A DNA stretch of 39,692 nt, from NCBI GenBank assembly GCA_017549765.1, contig JAFYNM010000030.1, forward strand, positions 1 through 39,692. Direction: 5' to 3'. Origin of the DNA: Bacteroidales bacterium. GTDB lineage: Bacteria > Bacteroidota > Bacteroidia > Bacteroidales > WCHB1-69. A program made the translations under genes and the position numbers. The notes under the pieces were generated by a model, which saw only the letters and a list, made by a program, of their open reading frames with translations, was not told the origin of the DNA and searched no databases. This document shows positions 1 through 7,541 of this stretch, piece by piece. The first letter of the stretch is position 1; each line of letters begins with the position of its first letter.

Positions 1-785
1 TGTTGGCTGCCATATTGCAGGGGAATATCGGGAAAAAACGTGGCTGGCTGAGGATTACTAATTGAAAAATGAAGCGCAGGGTTTTGGGGGTTACGCAGCA
101 AGAAATCAAGTCCTCCATGAGTCTGAAAATCCATACGTTCCGTGGCAATACAAGGCGATATTCTTTGATAAACCAAAATCTGTTTGCAATTCGTATGGAT
201 ATAGTCATCTGTGAGGAGCGCATCGCCTCTGTTTAACAGTATAGAGTCCCCTCCCCCTATGACATATGTCCCATTTTCAAGAGCAATGACCCACGACCCA
301 AGCATAAATGAAGGATGTGAAGTTTTCGCAGCTTCAACAGGATATAGTCTTGTTTTTTCGGCAGTACCTTCATTGCAGATTCCTTTCCTATAATTAGGGA
401 TCTGAGCCCATGCTTGAACATTCTCCGTTGTCCGAATCACGATGGTTTTCCCCTGAAGCAATGTTGGAGACGGCATGTTAAAAGCACTGTCTGAAATTTC
501 GGTATCGGGGACCTTGACAGTCGTCAACACCCCTGGTTGAACGGTGAAATCCACATGAAAAGCAGTCGCCGGATTCTCAATATATCCCGTACAAGCTTGA
601 TCACCAAGAATATACACAAAAAGACTATCATTATTGTAATAGATAGTATCCTGATTACAAAAATAGAATCTTTCTTGCCGTCCCCCTAAAGTGTACCAAA
701 ACTCCTTTCCTTCCAGTTGGGCAAACAAGGCATGTGAGACCCAAAGCGCCATATTGAATATTATAAAGAGAACAAGCCTGCGCAT
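1..785 (-). CDS. Secreted protein, N-terminal part (cut by left edge); resembles IgGFc-binding-type surface proteins
   Basis: An uninterrupted minus-strand frame runs from an ATG at 785 to the window edge (about 261 codons, no stop), so this is the N-terminal part of a longer protein. It begins with a signal peptide: RR, a hydrophobic stretch, then a likely cut after ALFA before Q23. The mature part starts LEGKEFWYTLGG. An early G-x-E/D-F-W motif followed by beta-rich sequence is what I associate with the N-terminal domain of IgGFc-binding-type surface proteins of Bacteroidota, but this is a resemblance by eye only. Such proteins often end in a T9SS sorting domain, which would lie outside the window. 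A promoter-like TATTTTTG lies about 73 bp upstream, and the gene is divergent from the peptidase gene at 995. The reading frame is certain; the family is not. Confidence 0.8.
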   Translation of the reverse strand, partial: MRRLVLFIIFNMALWVSHALFAQLEGKEFWYTLGGRQERFYFCNQDTIYYNNDSLFVYILGDQACTGYIENPATAFHVDFTVQPGVLTTVKVPDTEISDSAFNMPSPTLLQGKTIVIRTTENVQAWAQIPNYRKGICNEGTAEKTRLYPVEAAKTSHPSFMLGSWVIALENGTYVIGGGDSILLNRGDALLTDDYIHTNCKQILVYQRISPCIATERMDFQTHGGLDFLLRNPQNPALHFSISNPQPATFFPDIPLQYGSQ

Positions 786-857
786 GGTTATCGGAACAAT
801 ATGATTTTTCGGGTTACACATTCGCCAACCTCATCGGTGGCATTTATTATCAATTGG

Positions 858-865
858 CAAAAATA
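858..865 (-). promoter_or_regulatory. Bacteroidota -7 promoter element for the left-edge gene
   Basis: On the minus strand this reads TATTTTTG, matching the Bacteroidota -7 consensus TAnnTTTG. It lies about 73 bp upstream of the ATG at 785, in the 209-bp divergent spacer. Confidence 0.55.
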
Positions 866-927
866 ATAAAAATGTTGAATGATGGAACAGTCGGATACAG
901 GCCATTTTCCCCGTTCACTATTTTTTT

Positions 928-935
928 TATCTTTG
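928..935 (+). promoter_or_regulatory. Bacteroidota -7 promoter element for the peptidase operon
   Basis: TATCTTTG followed by C matches the TAnnTTTG -7 element and lies 60 bp upstream of the ATG at 995. The -33 element is weak. With the element at 858-865 it makes this spacer a divergent promoter region. Confidence 0.6.
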
Positions 936-994
936 CGGCCACAATTATCAAAGCTTGACTCATAAGAAATAGTAACCTTTTATATCCATAACGT

Positions 995-3136
995 ATGTTA
1001 AAAAGAATTCTCCCCCTTTTGTTTTTCATCTTATGCCTCAGCATGAGTCTCTCCTTCGCCCAGAACGAGACCATCGACCTGGAAGGCTATTTCCAAGGCA
1101 AGTATTTAACCGACAGAATCAACGGGCTGAGCTGGCAACCCGGCACCGACAACTACGCCTACATCGACGACGACTTCAACATCAAGCTCGTCAATGCCAA
1201 GACCGGCAAGGAGACACTCTACCTCTCCAGCGACAAACTGGCAGAAGAGAACGTCAAGAAAGCGCGCAGCTTCCAATGGGTGGATGCCAACACGCTCTAC
1301 TTCCCCCGCAACCACCGTCTCATCACCGTCGGCAAAGGCGGGATCTCCTCCTATACCTTCTCCGATGTGGATATGGATGACGTCATCGACCAGTCAATAA
1401 AGCACAAGCTCTTCATCATCAAGAACGACCAAGGCGTCTTTGTGGAGAGCGTCCAGAACGGCTACAAACCCATCCTGATCTGTCCCGACACGGGTAAAAA
1501 CATCACCTTCGGCGAGAGCGTCCACCGCAGCGAGTGGGGCATCAACGAGGGTCAGTACATCTCCCCCAACGGCAACTACATCGCCTTCTACCGCATGGAC
1601 GAGAGTATGGTGGAGGACTATCCGCTCGTCAACACGGGCACGCCCATCGCCACCGTGGAGTACATCAAATACCCGATGGCGGGCCGCAACTCCCATGTGG
1701 TCACCTTGGGCATCTACGACGTGGCCAAGTCGTGCGTCCAAGGCAAAGCCGTCTACCACTACATCCAGACAGACAAGGCCGATGGCGAGTTCCTCACCAA
1801 CGTGACCTTCTCCCCCGATGAGAAATATATCTTCATCACCCACCTTAACCGCGCCCAGAACCATAGCAAGCTCATTAAATACGACCTCGCCACCGGCAAG
1901 AAGGTGAAGGTGCTCATCGAAGAACAAGACAGCCGCTATGTGGAACCTCTCCAAGGCATCTTCTTCCTTAAAAACGATCGCTTTTTGTACACCAACGACC
2001 GAGACGGATGGCGACATCTCTATATTTACGACATGAACGGCAACCTCATCAAGAAGGTGACCGAAGGCCGTTACGACATTGTCGATTTCTTTGGATTGGA
2101 TGCCAAAGAAGAGTATGTCTATTTTACAGCTCCTTTAGAGAAGCCCGTCAACCAATACGTCTGCAAGGTAAACCTCAAGACCGGCGTGCTGACCCGTCTG
2201 GGCGCCGCCGACGGTGTGCACTACCCCATCTTCAGCGACAGCAAGAACTACTTCATCGACTACTTCACCAACGTGACCACCCCGCGCGTCATCTCGCTGG
2301 TCAACAACCAAGGCAAGACGATGAAGGTGCTCAAGACCTCCAAGAACCCGTATGCCGACTGTGCCATGGGCGAGACCCAGATCTTCCCCATCGTGAACAA
2401 GCACGGCGACTCCCTCTGGTGCCGCCTCATCACGCCGCCCAATATGGACAAGAACAAGAAGTATCCGGTGCTGATCTACGTCTATGGCGGTCCACACTCC
2501 CAGCTGGTGACCAACAGCTTCATCTCCGGCGGCGTCTTTCTGGAGTACATGGCGCAGCAGGGCTACATTATATTCACGTTGGACAACCGCGGCACCTCCT
2601 GCCGGGGCGCCGAGTTCGAGAAGTGCATCCACCGTCAGTTAGGCAAGCTGGAGATGGAAGACCAGATGTGCGGTGTAGAGTACCTCAAGAGCCTGCCCTA
2701 CGTAGATGCCACCCGCATCGGACTCGACGGCTGGAGCTTCGGCGGCTTCATGACCCTGTCGCTCATCACCGAGCACCCCGAGACCTTCAAGGCGGCCTCC
2801 TGCGGGGGTCCGGTGGTCAACTGGGAGTGGTACGAGGTCATGTACGGCGAGCGCTACATGGACACGCCCGAGGAGAACCCCGAGGGCTATGCCGCCGCCA
2901 ACATTATCTCCAAGATCAAAAATGTGAAATGCCCCTTGCTGGTGATGCACGGCTGTCAGGACCACACCGTGGTGTGGCAGCACACGCTGGAGCTCATGCG
3001 CCAAGCCGTCACTGATGGCATCGAGATCGAATACTTCCCCTATACCGCCTACGACCACAACGTCATCGGACCCGAGCGCGTGCATCTGTGGCACAAGATC
3101 GAGCGTTTCCACAACCAGAACCTGAAGGGCGAGTAG
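995..3136 (+). CDS. Secreted S9B serine peptidase (dipeptidyl peptidase IV / prolyl tripeptidyl peptidase type)
   Basis: This 713-residue exopeptidase would remove dipeptides or tripeptides after proline from oligopeptides in the periplasm or at the cell surface. A signal peptide is visible (hydrophobic residues 5-20, likely cut after A22). The middle is the DPP IV beta-propeller domain, with the RMDESMV..YPLV segment typical of family S9B. The C-terminal alpha/beta-hydrolase domain carries GWSFGG with nucleophile Ser581, Asp656 in HGCQDHTV and His688 in YDHNV. The triad spacing (75 and 32 residues) is close to that of human DPP IV. Length is normal for the family. The ATG at 995 follows a TAnnTTTG promoter by 60 bp and gives a proper signal peptide. 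thpR starts 3 bp after the stop, so the two are probably cotranscribed. Whether it removes di- or tripeptides cannot be read from sequence. Confidence 0.93.
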   Translation: MLKRILPLLFFILCLSMSLSFAQNETIDLEGYFQGKYLTDRINGLSWQPGTDNYAYIDDDFNIKLVNAKTGKETLYLSSDKLAEENVKKARSFQWVDANTLYFPRNHRLITVGKGGISSYTFSDVDMDDVIDQSIKHKLFIIKNDQGVFVESVQNGYKPILICPDTGKNITFGESVHRSEWGINEGQYISPNGNYIAFYRMDESMVEDYPLVNTGTPIATVEYIKYPMAGRNSHVVTLGIYDVAKSCVQGKAVYHYIQTDKADGEFLTNVTFSPDEKYIFITHLNRAQNHSKLIKYDLATGKKVKVLIEEQDSRYVEPLQGIFFLKNDRFLYTNDRDGWRHLYIYDMNGNLIKKVTEGRYDIVDFFGLDAKEEYVYFTAPLEKPVNQYVCKVNLKTGVLTRLGAADGVHYPIFSDSKNYFIDYFTNVTTPRVISLVNNQGKTMKVLKTSKNPYADCAMGETQIFPIVNKHGDSLWCRLITPPNMDKNKKYPVLIYVYGGPHSQLVTNSFISGGVFLEYMAQQGYIIFTLDNRGTSCRGAEFEKCIHRQLGKLEMEDQMCGVEYLKSLPYVDATRIGLDGWSFGGFMTLSLITEHPETFKAASCGGPVVNWEWYEVMYGERYMDTPEENPEGYAAANIISKIKNVKCPLLVMHGCQDHTVVWQHTLELMRQAVTDGIEIEYFPYTAYDHNVIGPERVHLWHKIERFHNQNLKGE

Positions 3137-3139
3137 CGG

Positions 3140-3703
3140 ATGAAGCGGCTCTTTGTGGCGGTCAAGGTCACACTGGACGAGGAGGTGCGGCAGACGATCG
3201 CGTCGTTGCACCACGCCATGCGCCATCACACCATCACCTGGGTGAAGCAGGACGTGTGCCATCTGACGCTGCGCTTCATCGGTGCCACGCCTGAGAGTCG
3301 CATCCCCCAGATACGGAAGGCGTTGCAACAGGTCTGCGACCAGAGCAGACCCTTCACCATGACACTCAACAAGCACGGCGCCTTCGGCTCGCACTATGAG
3401 CCGCGGGTGCTGTGGCTCGGCTTCGAGGAGTTCCAACCTTTTGTGGATATAGTGCAGCGTTTGGAACCCTTGTTGCAAGAGGCCGGCGTGGAGCCCTATT
3501 ACGGCAACATCGTGCCGCACATCACCCTCGGACGCGTCAAGAAGGTGGTGGACAAGCGCCGTTTCTGGGAACAGTACGAGCAGACCCTGGGCCATCTTCA
3601 CCAGGAGATACCCATCCGCGAGGTCACCCTTTACCAAAGCATCCTCCACGAAGAGGGACCCGAATATATCCCGATGGGGAGGTTTGAGCTGAGGGAGAGT
3701 TGA
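3140..3703 (+). CDS. thpR: RNA 2',3'-cyclic phosphodiesterase (2H phosphoesterase, LigT family)
   Basis: A 187-residue cytoplasmic protein of the 2H phosphoesterase superfamily, which opens 2',3'-cyclic phosphate ends of RNA; family members were first noticed for a 2'-5' RNA ligase activity. Both H-x-T-x signatures are present: HLTL at residues 41-44 and HITL at 127-130. Their spacing and the total length fit the ThpR/LigT family. The start codon is 3 bp after the stop of the peptidase gene, so it is probably the second gene of that operon. No functional tie between the two products is evident. The family call is firm; the physiological substrate is not known. Confidence 0.92.
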   Translation: MKRLFVAVKVTLDEEVRQTIASLHHAMRHHTITWVKQDVCHLTLRFIGATPESRIPQIRKALQQVCDQSRPFTMTLNKHGAFGSHYEPRVLWLGFEEFQPFVDIVQRLEPLLQEAGVEPYYGNIVPHITLGRVKKVVDKRRFWEQYEQTLGHLHQEIPIREVTLYQSILHEEGPEYIPMGRFELRES

Positions 3704-3731
3704 CAGTTGTCAGTTGTCAGTTATCAGTTAG
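3704..3731. repeat. Four tandem copies of a 7-bp unit, CAGTTRT
   Basis: Immediately after the thpR stop the sequence reads CAGTTGT, CAGTTGT, CAGTTAT, CAGTTAG, and then degenerates into related AGAAGTTT / GAGTTAGAAGTTT segments up to about 3760. It lies in the 119-bp spacer before the next gene. Confidence 0.85.
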
Positions 3732-3769
3732 AAGTTTGGAATTTTGAGTTAGAAGTTTTTCATTTTTTG

Positions 3770-3777
3770 TATTTTCG
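3770..3777 (+). promoter_or_regulatory. Promoter-like -7 element (variant) before the secreted orphan gene
   Basis: TATTTTCG differs by one base from TAnnTTTG and lies 45 bp upstream of the ATG at 3823. TTTG-like stretches occur about 23 bp further upstream. Confidence 0.4.
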
Positions 3778-3822
3778 CACCCGTAAACTCCTATTTAATC
3801 TTTTAAAAATGTGTCGTAACAG

Positions 3823-4404
3823 ATGAAACATCTATTTTTGGCCCTATCATTAGTACTACTTTGTTTGGTCGGCAGTGCCCAAACAGAAAGGGCTCGGATC
3901 TCCTTTGGGCAAGCGGAAAACCCGTATTATAAAGCTATGCAAAAAGAGTATTACCGTGTTCTTAGGCATTACCACATCGGCCATAACTTCCGGGGATTAC
4001 CCTGGAGGTTTTTCGCATTTGATTTGAGCGACACCACCAATTATTTATCGGATAAGTCTGACACTTTGATAATTATCGACCATCACATTTATTATATTGT
4101 CACACCCAGCTTTTATGAAAAAGTTTCTATCGTGATGATTCCCAACAATGAATCATTATACTTCTTTTCAGGGCTCAACTGTTGCAAGCCGATCCATCAT
4201 GTTTCTGATATCTTAGAATGGTTATCCATGCAATATGATCATGTGGATGGGGCTGTCTTAGAGCGAGTTAGAAATTGCTTGTCCTATTATCAAGCCATCC
4301 CCGTTTGCCCTATGGGCAGTGTGCCTCAATGCGAGTGTACGCGTAGCAATGTGCCATTAGCCGAGAAGAATCATCATAAAAAGCCGAAAAAAAGGAAATT
4401 ATAG
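3823..4404 (+). CDS. Small secreted protein of unknown function
   Basis: I do not recognise this 193-residue protein. It starts with a clear signal peptide (MKHLFLALSLVLL..., probable cut after GSA before Q). The mature part is rich in aromatic and histidine residues and contains six cysteines, two adjacent (NCCKP) and a C-x-C pair (PQCECT) near the end. It ends in a strongly basic tail (KKPKKRKL). No T9SS sorting domain, lipobox or membrane segment is visible. It has its own promoter-like element and about 100 bp of spacer on each side, so it is probably monocistronic. The local sequence is clearly more AT-rich than the flanking thpR and ftcD genes. The signal peptide and continuous frame support a real gene. 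Confidence 0.7.
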   Translation: MKHLFLALSLVLLCLVGSAQTERARISFGQAENPYYKAMQKEYYRVLRHYHIGHNFRGLPWRFFAFDLSDTTNYLSDKSDTLIIIDHHIYYIVTPSFYEKVSIVMIPNNESLYFFSGLNCCKPIHHVSDILEWLSMQYDHVDGAVLERVRNCLSYYQAIPVCPMGSVPQCECTRSNVPLAEKNHHKKPKKRKL

Positions 4405-4435
4405 TATCCCCATCCAGGGAGAAGGATAAAAAGTG

Positions 4436-4443
4436 TATCTTTG
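4436..4443 (+). promoter_or_regulatory. Bacteroidota -7 promoter element for ftcD
   Basis: TATCTTTG followed by C matches TAnnTTTG. It lies about 65 bp upstream of the ftcD ATG at 4509. Confidence 0.6.
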
Positions 4444-4508
4444 CAGCTACGCAGACAGAATGTTTGCGCCTTCCTTTTTAAAAATATAAACATTTAATAA
4501 TCAGAGAT

Positions 4509-6206
4509 ATGAAACAACTTATCGAGTGTGTTCCGAACTTCAGTGAGGGTAGAGACCCGCAAATTATTGAACAAGTGGCCGACATTATCCGCCAAGCGGA
4601 GGGTGTGACCTTGTTGGACGTAGATCCCGGTGCCACCACGAACCGTACCGTGGTGACCTTTGTGGGCACCCCTGACGCGGTGGTCGAGGCGGCCTTCGCG
4701 CTGATCGCCAAGTGCAAAGAGTTGATAGACATGCGCTATCATCATGGCGACCATCCTCGTTTCGGAGCTACCGATGTATGTCCTTTCGTGCCCGTGGCCA
4801 ACATCACCATGGAGGAGACGGCGGAATATGCCCGCAAGCTGGCCAAGCGCGTGGGCGAGGAGCTCGGCATCCCCGTCTATTGCTACGAGAACGCCGCCTT
4901 TGAGGAGAAACGCCGCAACCTGGCCAACTGCCGTCAAGGCGAGTACGAGGCCCTGAAGGAGCGTATCGGCACCAAGGAGTGGAAGCCCGACTTCGGTCCC
5001 ACCAAGTTCACGGAGAGTGTCGCGAAGAGCGGCGCCACCGCCGTCGGTGCCCGCGACTTCCTCATCGCCGTCAACTACAATCTCAACACCACCTCCACGC
5101 GCCGCGCCAACGCCATCGCCTTCGACGTGCGCGAGAAGGGCCGTAAGAAACGCGAAGGCAACCCCATCACCGGCAAGGTCGTGAAAGACGAGAACGGCAA
5201 CCCGGTGATGATCCCCGGCACCCTCAAAGGCACCAAGGCCATCGGCTGGTACATCGCCGAGTACGGCATCGCCCAGGTGTCCATGAACATCACCAACACC
5301 AACGTCACGCCGCTGCACGTGGCCTTTGACGAGGTGACGGAGAAGGCAGCCAAGCGCGGCATCCGCGTCACAGGCGCCGAGATCGTGGGGCTTGTGCCCA
5401 AGAAGACCTTGATAGACGCCGGCAAACACTACCTCGCCAAACAACACCGCTCCCTCGGCATCGACGAGCGCGAGATGGTCAAGATCGCCATCAAGTCCAT
5501 GGGCCTGGACGACCTCAAGCCCTTCAACCCCGACGAGAAGGTGATCGAATACCTGTTAGAGAAAGAAGACACTGCCCCGAAGCTGGTCGATATGACCTGC
5601 ACGGGCTTCGCCAACGAGACCGCTTCCGAGAGTCCGGCCCCTGGCGGCGGCTCCATCTCCGCCTACATGGGTGCCCTCGGCGCCGCCCTCGGCACGATGG
5701 TCGCCAACCTCTCCTCCCATAAACCCGGCTGGGACGACAAATGGAAATACTTCTCCGACTGGGCCGAGAAGGGTCAGCAAGTGAAAGACCGTCTGCTCGC
5801 CCTCGTCGATGAGGACACCAACGCCTTCAACGTCATCATGAACGCCTTCGGCATGCCGAAGGGCACGCCGGAAGAGAAGGAGGCCCGCAAGAAGGCCATC
5901 CAAGACGCGACCAAGTACGCCACAGAGGTGCCGATGAAGACCATCGAGACCTCCTTTGAGGTGTTCGAGATCTGCGAGGCGATGATCAAGAAGGGCAACC
6001 CCGCCTCCGTATCCGATGCAGGCGTGGGTGTGCTCTGCGCGCGTGCCGCCATCCACGGTGCCTACCTCAACGTCAAGATCAACGCCACCTCCCTGGAAGA
6101 CAAAGCCTTCGCCGACGACATCATCGCCCGCGCCCAAGACTACGTCAAGGAGGCCGACCGTATCGAAAAGAAATTGATGAGGATGACAGAGAAGGTAATC
6201 GGGTAA
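4509..6206 (+). CDS. ftcD: Bifunctional glutamate formimidoyltransferase / formimidoyl-THF cyclodeaminase
   Basis: This 565-residue fusion carries out the last steps of histidine breakdown. It moves the formimino group from N-formimidoyl-glutamate to tetrahydrofolate, then cyclises it to 5,10-methenyl-THF with release of ammonia. The N-terminal transferase domain (about residues 1-325) opens with IECVPNFSEGRD and carries the YHHGDHPRFGATDV segment, with the expected catalytic His82. The C-terminal cyclodeaminase domain (about 350-565) contains the glycine-rich SPAPGGGSISAYMGALGAAL segment. Length fits the fused mammalian-type enzyme, which Bacteroidota also use. No other hut gene is in the window. 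It has its own TAnnTTTG promoter, and a glycosyltransferase follows after 9 bp. GC content is high, as in the neighbouring host genes. Confidence 0.95.
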   Translation: MKQLIECVPNFSEGRDPQIIEQVADIIRQAEGVTLLDVDPGATTNRTVVTFVGTPDAVVEAAFALIAKCKELIDMRYHHGDHPRFGATDVCPFVPVANITMEETAEYARKLAKRVGEELGIPVYCYENAAFEEKRRNLANCRQGEYEALKERIGTKEWKPDFGPTKFTESVAKSGATAVGARDFLIAVNYNLNTTSTRRANAIAFDVREKGRKKREGNPITGKVVKDENGNPVMIPGTLKGTKAIGWYIAEYGIAQVSMNITNTNVTPLHVAFDEVTEKAAKRGIRVTGAEIVGLVPKKTLIDAGKHYLAKQHRSLGIDEREMVKIAIKSMGLDDLKPFNPDEKVIEYLLEKEDTAPKLVDMTCTGFANETASESPAPGGGSISAYMGALGAALGTMVANLSSHKPGWDDKWKYFSDWAEKGQQVKDRLLALVDEDTNAFNVIMNAFGMPKGTPEEKEARKKAIQDATKYATEVPMKTIETSFEVFEICEAMIKKGNPASVSDAGVGVLCARAAIHGAYLNVKINATSLEDKAFADDIIARAQDYVKEADRIEKKLMRMTEKVIG

Positions 6207-6215
6207 TCAACAAAC

Positions 6216-7376
6216 ATGAAACTCCTCGTCCTGCTCTCCCGCTTCCCGTACCCTCTGGAGAAAGGGGACAAGCTGCGCGCCTACCATCAGATACGCCAGC
6301 TTGCCACCCGGCATGAAGTGTATTTGGTGGCTTTGAGCGACCACGCTGTGCCAGACGAGGACGTGCAACAACTGGCGCCTTACTGCCAGGAGGTGCACGT
6401 ATTGTACAACCATTCAATAAGGCGCTTTTGGAATCTGGGCAAAGCTTTTCTGACTGGCAAACCCATTCAATGCGGCTATTTCTACAGTCTGTCTCACCAG
6501 AAGAAAATTGACCAGCTGATAGAGACCATCCGTCCCGACTATATCTACTGCCAGCTCTTCCGCATGGCGGAATATGTGAAGGACAAGCCCGTCAAGAAAG
6601 TCTTGGACTATCAGGATGTCTTCTCCAAGGGCATGTGGCGCCGCTATGAGCGGGCCCCTTGGTACGACAAGCCCTTCTTCAAGATGGAGGCCAAGCGCGT
6701 GGCACGCTACGAGACAAAGATCTTCGACCTTTTCGACCATAAGACCATCATTACCGAGATCGACCGCGACCTGATCCCCCACGAGCAGCGCCATGATATC
6801 GTGGTGGTGCCCAACGGAGTGGACTTCGACACCTTCACCCATGACGGGAAAGAGAAGAACTACGACCTGATCTTCTCCGGCAACATGAACTACGCCCCCA
6901 ATGTGGATGCCGCCGAATATCTCTGCAAGGACATCTTCCCGCATCTGCATGTGGAGTTTCCAAACCTCCGCATCGTCTTGTGCGGCGCCAACCCGTCCCC
7001 GCGCGTGAAGGCCCTCGAGAGCGACTTCGTCAAGGTCACCGGCTGGGTGGACTCCATGGCCGAATGGTATGCCCAGTCCAAGATCTTCATCGCCCCGATG
7101 CGCATGGGCACGGGCCTGCAGAACAAACTGCTGGAGGCGATGGCCATGGAGATGCCCTGCGTGACCTCCACGCTGGCCGGCAAACCGCTGGTAGGTGCCG
7201 ACAAAGACAAGGCCTGCGTAATATGCAACACCACAGCCGACTACGTCAACGCCATCCGCCATCTTCTGCAAGACGAGCAATACTACCAGAACCTGGCCTC
7301 GCAAGGAAACCAATATGTCCATCAACACTACGACTGGACCGCCGCCACCCAACCGCTGATGGAACTCTTCCAATAA
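6216..7376 (+). CDS. GT-B fold glycosyltransferase (GT4-like)
   Basis: A 386-residue cytoplasmic glycosyltransferase. The N-terminus (LLSRFPYPLEKGDKLRAYHQIRQL) matches the start of sugar transferases with the R-x-P-Y-P...KGD-K-R-x-Y-H pattern, which are linked to exopolysaccharide synthesis in other phyla. The second half has the donor-binding features of GT-B enzymes: VPNGVD (near residue 205), FSGNMNYAPNVDA, an ...APMRMGTGLQNKLLEAMAME segment (E-x7-E-like) and the TTADYVNAI...L C-terminal helix region. It follows ftcD by 9 bp on the same strand, so is probably cotranscribed, although no common pathway is apparent. Donor and acceptor sugars cannot be inferred. No other polysaccharide genes flank it. 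Confidence 0.85.
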   Translation: MKLLVLLSRFPYPLEKGDKLRAYHQIRQLATRHEVYLVALSDHAVPDEDVQQLAPYCQEVHVLYNHSIRRFWNLGKAFLTGKPIQCGYFYSLSHQKKIDQLIETIRPDYIYCQLFRMAEYVKDKPVKKVLDYQDVFSKGMWRRYERAPWYDKPFFKMEAKRVARYETKIFDLFDHKTIITEIDRDLIPHEQRHDIVVVPNGVDFDTFTHDGKEKNYDLIFSGNMNYAPNVDAAEYLCKDIFPHLHVEFPNLRIVLCGANPSPRVKALESDFVKVTGWVDSMAEWYAQSKIFIAPMRMGTGLQNKLLEAMAMEMPCVTSTLAGKPLVGADKDKACVICNTTADYVNAIRHLLQDEQYYQNLASQGNQYVHQHYDWTAATQPLMELFQ

Positions 7377-7444
7377 GAAAACCCATTTTGAAAGTAAAAA
7401 TAACCCGATATCCAAAACAGTGGATGTTGTATCAAAAATAATTG

Positions 7445-7452
7445 TATTTTTG
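7445..7452 (+). promoter_or_regulatory. Bacteroidota -7 promoter element for the rho operon
   Basis: TATTTTTG followed by C matches TAnnTTTG, with a TTG about 15 bp upstream. It leaves a leader of roughly 85 nt before the rho ATG at 7542; no clear hairpin was recognised in that leader. Confidence 0.6.
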
Positions 7453-7541
7453 CGCATCCTTTCCTGCGGTGCATTGACGCTCCTTCTGTCAATATCAAAA
7501 CACTGCAAATCAATGACACATATTCACTATCACAAAATCTA

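Noticed and set aside
211-393. Plus-strand 60-codon frame near the left edge
   Set aside because: It lies opposite the continuous secreted-protein frame 1-785 and has no promoter or start signal.
850-1074. Minus-strand 74-codon frame across the divergent promoter region
   Set aside because: It covers both promoter elements and the start of the peptidase gene, and has no ribosome-binding or family evidence.
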